A stretch of 64,000 nucleotides of DNA. It comes from Chondrilla cf. caribensis (Eukaryota > Porifera > Demospongiae > Chondrillida > Chondrillidae). The position numbers and the translations under genes are program-made. The notes under the pieces were generated by a model. It made no database searches, was not told the origin of the DNA, and worked only from the letters and a program-made list of their open reading frames with translations. Positions 46,297 to 58,237 of the stretch are shown here, in pieces. Where the stretch lies: contig OZ026566.1 in assembly GCA_964020155.1 (NCBI GenBank), positions 419,501 to 483,500 on the forward strand, given 5' to 3'. The stretch's first letter is position 1. Each line of letters begins with the position of its first letter.

Positions 46297-47500
46297 ATGG
46301 TGTATCTCACCACCTGGGAAGAGTTTGCCAGAGCCGCTGAACAGCTTTACAGCGAAAACTCCGTAAACGTATGTGAAATATGAAGTCATCAGTGTTTGCA
46401 ACGCTTGTATTTTCGATAGTGTAGCCAGAAAGAGATGTATTTTTTCAAAATGGTTTAGTAATGGGTCAGTTCAGTTATTATGGTGAAGTTGAACCATCTG
46501 TTCAGTTTATTTACCAAACCTTTATGTCATAAATTCGTGTCAATAGCTGTTTTTTAGTCCCTACATTCACTGCTAATGTACATACAGTACACTTGATGTA
46601 CGTAAGTACTGTTACACAAAATACTGTTAATGTGAAATTTTGAAATTGTCCATAGAACTCAGTGTTGTACTATACCTGTATATTCTAATGTTGGTTGACT
46701 ATCAATGTTTGTAATGTTTCAGCTTGTGTGTTTTCGGCATCATCCTTATGTTAGTTCCGGTTTGTGATAAAGTACCGTCACTGTGATGAGGAACTGATAT
46801 TGAAAGCAACAGACAACAAGATGGTGAGATGTCACGCTTGGTAGTCTGGCTTAGTTAGACCATCCTGTCATGATGTCCTAGCATGACATCCTCAACAAAA
46901 CTCATGGCGTTAGGTGGTAGAGGTGTATGCTAAATTTGTATGGATGAAATATCAGTTGTAAGGAAATTCTAGTGAATCAGGTTTGTAATTGTGTACTTAT
47001 ATGAGAAAAAATCTTTTCAAAATGCTTAAATTTACAAAAAATGAGAAAAGCTGAATTTTTTCATTAATTCCAATCCAGTCATTTGCTTGGTTTAATCATT
47101 TCAAAGAAGCTACCAAGTAGATCACCGTGTAATTATGTATGGGCTGGTCCAAATACCATCATCTCACTCATCGTTGCATTCATGTATTCACAGTCATTGG
47201 CAACCTCTTTTCATACTCTTTTGAATCCTCCAATAGTTTCCCAGACATAATTACTGTGAAACCTCTTGTGCCACATGTGTTGTCATCCATTTCCTTACAT
47301 CACTCAACCCATTCAATAAGTATATGCATATTATATGTAATAATACATATTAATAGTACTAGTAGCTATGTTTGCTGGTTTTTACATATTGCATCATTTT
47401 ATATAACCTACAGTGCTTCAAATACAGAACAAACCAGTTACAAGATGTAAAGAAACTCGAAAAATTACAAAATTCTTTGATTAGGCAAATGACACATTAG
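46297..47500 (+). CDS. SRP9: SRP9, signal recognition particle 9-kDa subunit
   Basis: Exons 46297-46368, 46755-46823, 47414-47500 total 228 nt, 75 residues (human 86; this one lacks the C-terminal extension). Blocks: YLTTWEEFARAAEQLY, VIKYRHCDEELILKATDNKM, CFKYRTNQLQDVKKLEKLQN. SRP9 pairs with SRP14 on the Alu domain of SRP RNA and slows translation during ER targeting. Confidence 0.93.
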
Positions 47501-47701
47501 CTGTACCTGTAACTGCCATTTTATCCAGTAATGCGAAATAGTGGTATTCGCCAATAGGCGTTTAAAGTTGAAGTTTGCGCTCAGTGGCGTTTATCTTGTG
47601 ACCCAACCTTTGGAACGAAAATTATTATTCACAGTCTGCTGGGTACCGAAGGGTCGGATAGCTCTGGTCGGAGTGGTTGTTGAGAGAGACTGAGGCGAAG
47701 A

Positions 47702-48624
47702 ATGGCTGTAACAACTGGAAGAATAGTACGTTTTGCTCTACGTGGAGTTCTTTTTCTGGCGCTGGCGAATTGCATTGCGGCTCAAAGTAAGTGAACGCTA
47801 TCTTCGAGTTCAACCGTGAGTAGTAGAGAGTACAGCGTGCTCGCTGAGGCGGTGCGAGAGTCTAAATGTTCGTGTGTGCTTCTTGTCGAGGAGTAGGTTG
47901 GCCAGGACCCGTCATCCCTTTTCAATAGCACAGTTGTCCGTGTGTTCGGCTGTTCTAGTGTAGGTGCTGCAAGCCTGTTAGTATTATTTGGTGTCTATCG
48001 AGAGGCTCTGGGAGTTTCAAGACGTGTAAATTAGGCCGTACTGGTAGTCAATCACCTTCGCTGGTTACTATACACTACCTATGTCTTCGTAACGTTCGTA
48101 TAGTGCGCGAAGTACAGAATCTTTGCGAGTGGAACCGTAGGCCCTATGGTGGAACAGGTCGTCTCACGGTCGTATTGTTCGGTTATCTGTGCCACGATTC
48201 GTGACAGGACGTACGTGGGCCGCTGTCTTTGAGGTTAGCTTAACGATTCGTTCGCTCGTTGTTTCGTCGAGCCGTGGCGATGTACGGTTTCTGTGGTAGT
48301 CGAGGTGACGCACCGCTAGGTCTAAGCACGCACTACGACAACAGCCGCTTCACGGCACTTCGACCCCTTGATAACTGATGTAACGTGCGATCAGTGTTAT
48401 AGATATGATATAATGATGTTATTTCTTGTTCCAGTTGACATGGTATATGTACTCGAGGAGTGAAGTAATGATCATCTGTTATTATAATAGTATTATAGCT
48501 GGTTAAGTAACAGTAGGTGCAATGTGTTCATGTGTTTACATCGATACACACAAACCCTTCAACTGTGCACATTTACGCACGTCACACACATTCATATACT
48601 GTATACACACACGCACACACGTGC

Positions 48625-48708
<84 letters not shown>

Positions 48709-50563
48709 TTATTTGGCTTGGCCGGGGAGTGTGAGGGGAGGCAGTCATTAGGCAGATCTGCTCTCAGTTATGGCAACACACAGAGGAATATGGTCAAGTG
48801 GGATGGGCTTAGGGCTATGTTTAGCCTTTTGTGTATACTATTGTCATGTTTTATATAAATTGTGTACACATGTACACACAAGGTTGTTGGAGGGGTTGGT
48901 GCTTACCATCACATGATGACACCATTTCATCCCTGTTGCATGGGACCCCTGATAGGTGCCTTGGGGATGCCAGTCAGACGCAATGTCGAAGAATGTGCCA
49001 CTTGGTAGTGTGTGCAAGCTAGCGTGATTGTCACCACCCCCACTCACCACACAGACACTAGGGTATTTTACACTCAAGAAGGTGGTTAGCCTAAGAAGGT
49101 AGCCCATTAGTGGACTGCTTACACTCTAATAGAAAATTTAAGTCATAATAATATCGTGTAGGATACCCTTTACCAACAGTGTTTGATTGAGGCTTGTGTA
49201 AATAACTTTAAATGATGATCTGATGCTAATCACAATTTCAAATGATAGAATTATGAATAAGAATTTTGTCTATTCTGTGAATGTGTATACCTGGAGTGAA
49301 TGCTGGTGGGCACATACTTATGCACGCACCTGGAGTGAGGACTGGTGGGTACACACACATCTGGAGTGAGGACTGATGGGTACACACACACCTGAGTGAG
49401 GACTGATGGGTACACACACACCTGGAGTGAGGACTGATGGGTACACACACACCTGGAGTGAGGACTGGTGGGTACACACACACCTGGAGTGAGGACTGGT
49501 GGGTACACACACACCTGGAGTGAGGACTGGTGGGTACATACACACCTGGAGTGAGGACTGGTGGGTACACACACCTGGAGTGAGGACTGATGGGTACACA
49601 CACACCTGGAGTGAGGACTGGTGGGTACACACACACCTGGAGTGAGGACTGGTGGGTACACACACACCTGGAGTGAGGACTGGTGGGTACACACACACCT
49701 GGAGTGAGGACTGGTGGGTACACACACACCTGGAGTGAGGACTGATGGGTACACACACACCTGGAGTGAGGACTGATGGGTACACACACACCTGGAGTGA
49801 GGACTGGTGTACGTACATACATACACACCTGGAGTGAGGACTGGTGTACGTACGTACATACACACCTGGAGTGAGGACTGGTGTACATACACACCTGGAG
49901 TGAGTACTGGTGTACATACACACCTGGAGTGAGTACTGGTGTACATACACACCTGGAGTGAGTACTGGTGTACATACACACCTGGAGTGAGTACTGGTGT
50001 ACATACACACCTGGAGTGAGTACTGGTGTACATACACACCTGGAGTGAGTACTGGTGTACATACACACACACCTGGAGTGAGTACTGGTGCACGTACGTA
50101 CATACACAACACCTGGAGTGAGTACTGGTGTACAAACAGTACATAAGTTATACATACATACAGTATGTGCAGTGATGATTTGTTTTGCTTGCTTGCGTAC
50201 ACAGTTGCGATCACCGACTGCGTAGCAAGTGAGTGTGAGGGAGGAACAGATACAGATCCAAATGGCGCTCCCAGGGACCAGTGCTGTGCCTACCTCCAGA
50301 TCAATAATGATCGATGCTGCAGCGTGGAAGAAAACAACCAGAGACAGCTATAGTGAGTACAATCTGCTGGATCATGCTACAAGGCCTCTTTGTGTAGTTT
50401 GTTTGTTTACAGTGATTCTTTTGGCTACTGCTGAATGTTTTGTTTGTAATTTTATTGACGACATGCATTTTCAGTTTCTAATACATGTCAACACACACAT
50501 GCACATGCCCACACACCCACTCACACGCACACACCAACACACACACATGTACACACACACGCA

Positions 50564-50618
<55 letters not shown>

Positions 50619-50734
50619 CTTTCTTCTTTCTATCCAGCTTCAACCTCGTCGTTGGTCTGAGTGTAGCTATTGGGGCTCTCATTGTCATTATTTTGGTGAT
50701 AGTCTGCATCTGCGTCTGTTGCTGTTGTTGCTGA
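47702..50734 (+). CDS. Small cysteine-rich single-pass membrane protein, unknown
   Basis: Exons 47702-47786, 50205-50352, 50638-50734 total 330 nt, 109 residues. A signal peptide (MAVTTGRIVRFALRGVLFLA...AA) is followed by a short ectodomain of about 50 residues with the cysteine pattern C-x5-C-x15-CC-x11-CC. One membrane helix (NLVVGLSVAIGALIVIILVI) is followed by VCICVCCCCC and the stop. The all-cysteine tail is likely palmitoylated (inference). The plan is reminiscent of Shisa-type or CYYR1-type small proteins, but no specific match is recognised. The intron phases fit and the frame closes, so it is probably real. Confidence 0.75.
48606..48700. repeat. (CA)n(GA)n compound microsatellite
   Basis: A CA tract followed by about 11 GA units, in intron 1 of the small cysteine-rich gene. 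Confidence 0.96.
49325..50125. repeat. 29-31-bp minisatellite, two unit types
   Basis: First block: ACCTGGAGTGAGGACTGGTG plus GGTACACACAC (about 31 bp). Second block from about 49880: ACCTGGAGTGAGTACTGGTG plus TACATACAC (29 bp). About 27 copies in all, in the 2.4-kb intron 1 of the small cysteine-rich gene. Long minus-strand ORFs of about 300 codons run through it in all three frames and are by-products of the repeat. Confidence 0.95.
50548..50616. repeat. (CA)n microsatellite
   Basis: A CA tract of about 65 bp ending about 20 bp before the acceptor of the last exon of the small cysteine-rich gene. Confidence 0.93.
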
Positions 50735-51910
50735 TTTGCAGGAATTCTCAGAACAAATAGCATGATATAAATTTAATTATATCACTACACACACACACAC
50801 ATATACATACAATAACACTTAATAAGTCAGAACACAAATTGTATCATTTATTTCATCAATTTTAGTTCTCATTATTGTACAGTTTGTATTTCCAGCTGTT
50901 ACGTAAAAAATACTACTTTACATGCAACTCAAGACTTGTTGGTACACGTTTAGTTTGGTATGGAGAGTGATTTGTATATGGTGCATATATAATGCGGGCT
51001 CATGCACATGTGCACACACGCACACACAGTTTATAGTTGAATCGTTACCAAAATAACAGATTTCATAGACAGTGTCAACATCTGGAAGCTTTCTGCATGT
51101 TTGTCAGAGTTCTATGAGCCAAAAGTGGGGGATTGTACGGTCGAATCAACTCTGCACAAAAGTCAGCCATCCTATCTAAACTCTTCCCTTTGATGCAAGC
51201 TGGAGTCCCTAATCCTGTTAATTGGACTGGATTGTACAGAAGTCTGTGAGGGCTGTGTCTCTAGTAAGTCTTCTGGTCAACCACATTCCAGAAGGGAATG
51301 AACCTCTCTTCACCAGGCCCACTGCCAATAGGAGGGTTTTCTTTCAGAGAAATCCAAATCCTTCCAATTGATAACATTCAATGCCTAATGCAACATTACA
51401 CATACTTGAGTACAGTATCGTGTTTGAGCCATCACAACCTCAAGACTGTGTCAATGCACTGACATATGCCCATAATAGGGAGTGGGCAGTGTATGTGTAG
51501 ACTTCCCCTCTGTGTGGGCACATTCATACAATAACACCTGACGAGTGTGTGATTGAGATAACATTATCTTGGTCTTCCTGTGTGTATATACAAGGGGCTT
51601 GGCGGGACATCCCACTGGGCAGCTCTGTGTGTACGTGTGTCAGCTGTCACATCAAATAGGATAGCAGTAGACACTGTGACCCGGTTTAATTGACTGATAA
51701 GCAGGTAGCATTACAGTACAAAATTATAATCGAATTGAATGGTCAGTCGTGTTCATGATTATCCACTAGACACAATATTTATACTACTAACAACAAATAT
51801 ATATATAAACTGACATCAGAAGCAAGGAAAGTGCAATAATTATTATTGTTTTGTATGTCAACAAAGCCAATAAAATAAGCTGTATAATGTGTTTAGAGAA
51901 CTCCAAGAGC
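50735..51910. other. Intergenic, 3' ends of the small Cys-rich gene and RBM25
   Basis: AT-rich with no recognised gene, RNA or element. Confidence 0.5.
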
Positions 51911-52027
51911 TTACACAACTTTTGAGATTCCGAGAACTTTAGCTTCTGTTTCGTAGATAAGAAGTCTCCACAACTTGACAACAAATACTTCTCCTTCATC
52001 ATCTAATATCTGTGGAGGGAGGAAGGT

Positions 52028-52090
<63 letters not shown>

Positions 52091-52656
52091 ACATGTAAAT
52101 AAATGCTACTTAATACATAGATACATTTTATGCAGTTTCTTCATCGCAGTATAAGGACACTTAACAACTAACCATTGATATTTCGTCCAAGAGTGCTTTT
52201 GGTGTACATTCCTGTTTTAGCTGTGAACAGAAGAAAACAAAGTGTACACATTCCCAGCATCACCACCCCTAATTGGTGACCTCGACCACAAGACAAATGA
52301 GTCAGCATTCGCTGCATCCTTGAAACCCCAACAAGCCCAACAGCTAGTTAGGTGTTGCAAGGTGTTGTTTATTACACAGAAAACTAACTACTTCCTGGTG
52401 AGCTACTATGAAACCGCGATATCCCATTGCATCTAGACACTGGAGGGCGTTTTTGAGTGGCTCACCTCAACACATAAATAAAATATGGCTAGAAAAATGC
52501 CATTTCTCCAATAACTTCCAACTTACACTGTTAATAATGAACTCTGTCAAAGCTGGTTCCTCTTCTCCAATGTACTCTACAATCTTCTTGTTTATCCATG
52601 GACTGATTCTTTTGTCTACTAGTACCTTCAACAAGAGCAAAGAATTCATTAGGTCA

Positions 52657-52733
<77 letters not shown>

Positions 52734-54024
52734 CTGGTCCAAATACTCCCACTTGATCTGATAGGAGAACAAATCTCCTTTACTTGTTGGGATGCTGTCC
52801 ACAAGACTCTTCATCAGCTTTTTCCTCTCTTCTGAGGTATACTTTTTACTCTCTACTTGCTTATCTTCTTCAACTGGTGGTAGAGTGATTGGTTTACGCT
52901 TAGGCCCTTCCTCATGGTCATCCTCATCTGTGTTGAACACACCGAGCCCTTTCTTCTGCTTAGTGGCATTGGCACCTTGTGTAGGTTCACTGTTTGCTGC
53001 AGTTAACTGGGGCTTTGAACCAAAGACGAAGGCAACCTTGGGTTTTACTTCTTCCTCGGTTTGCAGATGTGACAAATGGTATTCTGAATGAAAAGCGGCC
53101 GTTATTTGTGGTGGGGGAGGTTCTTCTTCTAGTGGAGGTATTGGCTTTTGTTGCTTAGCAACGATGTCAGGTCCACTATCAACATTCTCACGCTCCACCT
53201 CCTTAGCCTCAATAGTAGGTTGTGTGTCCATTGCCTCTATGCCAGGGACTTGGCCTGACTGTTCGAGGTCTTGCTTCTCTTTTAGTCTATCTCTCTCATC
53301 CTCTTCCACTTCTCGTTCTCGTTCTTGTAACTTCTCATCCATAGTGCTACCTCTGAAAGCAGACGTAACAGCACACAAGTTATAAGCATGAAAGTACTCC
53401 AGTATGTGTGTGCTAGCAAATCAACAGAAACAGGCTGACACCCACTCACACCCACACACCCACACACACACACCTATAGTGACGGTAATCATCTTTTTCA
53501 TCTTCGTATCCAGCAAAATAGTGGTCAGACTTTTTCTTCTCCTTGTCCTAAACACAACAAATGTTGCAAACACCAAACAACTTACAAAGTACAAGCACAC
53601 CACACAGCTTCAAACAGACAAGCACACCACACACACCATGCTGTATTTATGACTGTCTTTGTCCTCCAGTCGCTGGTAATCACGCTGTTTTCTTCTTTCT
53701 CTCGATTCCCACTTCCTCAATCGCTGCAGTGGGCATGGACGGTACCCCATGATGCTACCACTATAATACATGTTATGGTATTGCACAACATACTGCTACT
53801 ATTACACAACATAATGCCAGTATTACACAACATCTACCAGTAGCACAGGTTATGCCTTGTGTAAGACACTGTCACTAACCTCTTCGAAAGCCAATTGTCG
53901 TTCTCTTCTCTTCTTTTCCATTCTCATTGCTTCCAATTCTTCATCTCTGTCCCGACTCCTTGAACGGGACCTTTGCAAGTAAAACATGAATATCTCATGT
54001 AAGACCTAGTACTCTAACATAGGT

Positions 54025-54092
<68 letters not shown>

Positions 54093-55005
54093 TGTCCTCC
54101 GTCTTTCTTTGGATCTTGAACGCGTTCTGTGGGTTGACCCAGATCTACTCCTCCTACTCCTCACCCTCCTGTCCTCTCTGTCACGATCCCTACTACTTCT
54201 ATTCTCACGTCTGCCTCTTTCCTCTCGACTACTCCTATCTTCCTTGGAACTTCTACTGCTACTCAGTCTTTCTTCTTCTTTAGCAACTTTTTCACTCTTT
54301 TCTTCATTGGTGATTCTGTCCTCTCTGCCACTGTCATCTTTGGCATGCTTATCTTCTTTCAAGTCATCTTCATCTACCTTATCACTGACTTTATCTTTGC
54401 CAATCTTCTTCATTCTTTTCTCTTCGCTTTTCTAAGGCCAGAAGACAAATTACAATACAACCAATCATCCCACAGGTGAAATATGTATGCCAACCCTCCT
54501 GTACACACACACCCAAAAGCAATCATAATATTATGTCTTTCAACATATGTACATGTATGCATATACATTTCCTTCTGACAGAGATGTGAGAGATCTATAA
54601 CACTAATTCCACATACAACTACAATGAAACATACGTACGTACAGTAAGAATAAGTGTAGATACATATAGTTTTGATATCACCCACTAATGTCCATGTACT
54701 CACTGCGTCTCCACTGGAGATGTACCATGTACATACGCATGTATTCACTTGCACTGTCAAATGTACATACTTACCTGCTGTGGACAATATGTGCCAGCAG
54801 CTGCCAAGAGAGGACATTATCACTGCACACATGTACGTATTGCATTACATGTAGCATTGAGTTGACATGCAGTGGTATGAGTATATGGGTACACGCCCAC
54901 ACCCACACCTACACACACAACACACACCCACACACATGTACACACGCACACACACACGTGTACACACACACACACACAACGCACACACACACCACACACA
55001 CACAT

Positions 55006-55070
<65 letters not shown>

Positions 55071-56739
55071 CACATACACACACACCACACACAACAAACA
55101 CACCACACACAACAAACACACACATACAGTGTTTCACATGATTACACAAAGTTTTCCTAGAGAAATTACTGTATTATAATATTTTCATAAATTTTGAAAC
55201 ACATTTCACCAAAATCACTTGACGTACGTATGTATGTAGACTGCATAGTACCATAATTCACACTGCAAACACTGGCTCACCACAGAAAGAAGTTCTCTGC
55301 ACATTTAATTCATATCACAAACAGCAGTTTGCTGGTCTGAAAGACAGCGACCAGTACAGTAGAGTACACACGCGCATGTTGCTGTGTTGGTGTACATGTA
55401 CCAGGTAATTGCTACCGAAATAAGCCTTCTACGTACTAGCAACAGGGAAAGTTTTACCAATGTGTTCTATTCAGAGTTTACTAGATGACGTAAAGTTATC
55501 CTAGATCCAGTACCTCCGATTGATGAGGTGGTCCCCACCCCTCACCTTGTAGTTCTCTCTGAACTTCTTGATTTCATCTGAAACACGATCTCTCACCCTT
55601 TCATCAATGTCCTCCATCGATTCCTGAAAGGAACATAAATCAAAATCAATAACTTCCTGCATACAAGAAACTTGATAATTAACAAGTATAACTTGTAAAC
55701 AACAACAACTGACATCAGGACCAATCTTTCCAGTCTGCCGAGCCATTGAAATCATTGCTTCTGTCACATTATTCTTCAAATCAGCTTGAATAAGAAAGAA
55801 ATGAATAAAGAGTTATGTATTGTGTGTGTGTGTGTGTGTGTGTGTGTGCATGTTTGCTATTGCTCACTGTCTTCATCTCCTTCAAAGGCTGAAGAGTTCT
55901 CTTTGATGAGTGTTTCCAGCAATTCCTTGGTCTGCTTGTCACTCTCCTGCAGGTAATAGTAACGGATTTACGTACATGCCATGAATCACACAGGTCATTC
56001 AGTAACTACTATCACATCTAGCACCACTATCACATCTAGCACGACTATCACATCTAGCACCACTATCACATCTAGCATGACTATCACATCTAGCACGACT
56101 ATCACATCTAGCACCACTATCACATCTAGCACCACTATCACATCTAGCATCACACTGCACACAACCTGGCAATAGGGCCACTACCAATACCTGAGCATCC
56201 ACAAACCTTGGTAGCTTCATCGAGTTCTTCCTCCAGAGATTCCCCCATGGTGCCTCCTTCAACCTCCTCCTCGGCAACCTTCAAGGCCTAACATCAGCAG
56301 ATCACTTCTAGTATCAGCACAAGGATTTCTTTCAGAGGACACAACCCTTACCTCCTCCTGTGACAAGCCTTCCTTCTTCTTCCTCTTCCGAACTATATAC
56401 TTCTGGAGGTCTTTTCGTGACTTTGAGTCCACTTTCACCTGAAGTGTGCAAGGAGCCAACACAACATGAAACACCTCGTGGATTATCCAGGTGCACCAGT
56501 TTTGGAGCTTGGTGAGAAATTACACTGTTTTCGTCATCAAGCTCACGTGCTATCAACATATGCTATACCGAGAGATGGCGGATGATAATTGTCTACAATG
56601 ATGGTCCTTAACATAGACTCCATAAATGAGCTCACACACACACGCACACACACCACACAAGCGCACACACACAACACACGTGCACGCACCACACAAGCAC
56701 ACACACAGACAGACAGACAGACAGACACACACACACACA

Positions 56740-56780
<41 letters not shown>

Positions 56781-58080
56781 ACACACACACGTGCACACAC
56801 ACACGTGCACACACACACATGCATACACACAGGTATACATATTCAAACACACTAATTACATTCCATGACTTACAGATAGGCTCTTGCTCCCCAACTTGAA
56901 GTTATGCAATAGCCTTAGTGCTCGGAGAGTGGATTCGGGGTCAGCATATTCACAGAAACCAAAGGCCTGCAGTTTCCCAGCTGTACCTTGGACCCTCTTC
57001 CAGCTATTCATCTTGCCACATTTCTGATGAAGCAGAAAGATTATGTGCAAACAGAACAAGATGAACAGACAGGACGAAGAGACTAGACGAAGAGACTGGA
57101 TGAACAGACAAGACAAAGAGACTAGACAAAGAGACTAGATGAACCGACTGGATGAACAGACAAGACGAAGAGACTAGACAAAGAGAATAGACAAACAGAC
57201 AAGACAAAGAAACTAGATGAAGAGACTAGACAAAGGGACTAGATGAACAGACTAGTTGAAGAGACAAGTTAAACAAAGCACAAGATGCTTCCATACCAGT
57301 ATAGCGATATACGTGTGTGTAGCACTAGTGAAGTTACCATGAGAAGTTGCCGAACTAGTGCATCTGGTGCTCTGTCACTGATGCTACCGACAAATACTGT
57401 TGATACAAATCTGTCAGTGGGGTGGAGGTCAGGGGTTGCTACGGGAACAGTCGTATTGGCAACAGTTGGTGGGTTCAATGCGACAGGCGGCTGGAGAACA
57501 GAAAGTGTACATGTTGTGTGTGTGTGTACGTGTTGCATATGTACATGTTGTGTGTGTACGTGTTGTATGTGCATGTGTTGTGTGTGTGCATGTTGTGTGT
57601 GTACGTGTTGTGTGTGTACGTGTTGTGTGTGCATGTGTAACAAAATCACTGGATACTAACCACAGGAGGTTGCCACGCTCCTACTAGCAATGGAGGCTGG
57701 AGAAAGTGAGAGAATGTATGTTAGAAATGAATTTAAGAACTTCAGTTCGACCACAGATACTCCAAACACCTACCCTGGGTGCCCCTGGTGGTATAGGAGG
57801 AGGCATTATCCCACCTATCATGGGTGGGGGCATTCCCATCGGTGGAGCTGCACAGAATAAACCCAAAGGTTAAAATGAGCTTTTCCACAGCGACAAAAGC
57901 CTTCAACTAACCGGGCATGCCTTGAGGAGGGATCATTGTTCCGGGAGGAAACGGTAAACCAGGCATCACGGGGGGTGGTCTAACCAAGCCAGCAACATTT
58001 CCACTTCCTTGAGGCTGTGATCCCATCATCGGAGAAGCTGAAGTTCCTCCTGGAAGTATTTGAGAACTCATGGAATCCAT
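51911..58080 (-). CDS. RBM25: RBM25, RRM-PWI splicing regulator
   Basis: Minus-strand exons 57912-58080, 57774-57847, 57661-57696, 57338-57490, 56874-57023, 56352-56438, 56217-56287, 55868-55946, 55714-55794, 55546-55623, 54091-54431, 53880-53970, 53637-53723, 53474-53547, 52734-53352, 52527-52625, 52173-52220, 51911-52009 total 2436 nt, 811 residues (human 843). The N-terminus is rich in Pro and Gly. The RRM has STVFVGSISDRAPDALVRQL, and SWKRVQGTAGKLQAFGFCEY includes RNP1. A long charged RE/RD/RS region follows. The C-terminal PWI domain shows DKRISPWINKKIVEYIGEEE, LKQECTPKALLDEI and VKLWRLLIYETEAKVLGI. RBM25 binds U1-associated LUC7L3 and promotes 5' splice-site choice. Chosen start is the ATG at 58078-58080; in-frame reading continues upstream only from a GTG. 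Confidence 0.95.
52029..52086. repeat. (GT)n microsatellite
   Basis: A GT tract of about 58 bp in the last RBM25 intron, close to the acceptor at 52010-52011. Confidence 0.95.
52660..52731. repeat. (CA)n microsatellite at an RBM25 donor
   Basis: A CA tract of about 70 bp. On the minus strand it starts three to four bases after the donor GACCAG/GTTTGTGTG of the exon at 52734. Confidence 0.95.
54028..54090. repeat. (CA)n microsatellite forming an RBM25 donor
   Basis: A CA tract of about 62 bp. On the minus strand the exon at 54091 ends ACAAA and is followed directly by GTGTGTGT, so the repeat itself is the 5' splice site. Confidence 0.95.
54895..55128. repeat. Compound (CA)n microsatellite
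   Basis: About 230 bp of CA with CACCCACAC and ACACAACAAACACACC variants, in the 1.1-kb RBM25 intron 54432-55545. Confidence 0.95.
56008..56153. repeat. 18-bp minisatellite
   Basis: About eight copies of ACTATCACATCTAGCACC (ACG, ATG variants) in an RBM25 intron. Confidence 0.93.
56630..56830. repeat. Compound (CA)n with (CAGA)n
   Basis: CA-rich stretch of about 200 bp including five CAGA units and CACGTGCA copies, in an RBM25 intron. Confidence 0.93.
57045..57270. repeat. About 10/20-bp repeat (GAAGAGACTAGA / TGAACAGACAAGA)
   Basis: Imperfect array with a basic period near 10-11 bp, purine-rich on the plus strand and pyrimidine-rich in the RBM25 sense direction. It lies just upstream of the acceptor of the exon at 57023. 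Confidence 0.85.
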
Positions 58081-58237
58081 CGATCGTGAAAATGGTCGTG
58101 CATGTGCTGGTGTGGGTCTCGTTGGGATTATTCCAAATAGCGCCCTCCATACGGTCACGTGACCTAATGCGTCGCTATCGAACTTTCGAATGACTTCAAT
58201 GTTGTCTTGTACTATCTGAAAGACTCGCTGGAAATTG
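58081..58237. promoter_or_regulatory. Bidirectional promoter region RBM25/M18BP1
   Basis: 157 bp between two divergent start codons. The sequence is more CpG-containing than its surroundings. Confidence 0.55.

Noticed and set aside
49238..50214. Three overlapping minus-strand ORFs of about 300 codons with SLQVCVYPPVLTPGV-type repeats
   Set aside because: They are open in all three frames only because the minisatellite lacks stops. They lie in an intron of the opposite-strand gene and have no family match.
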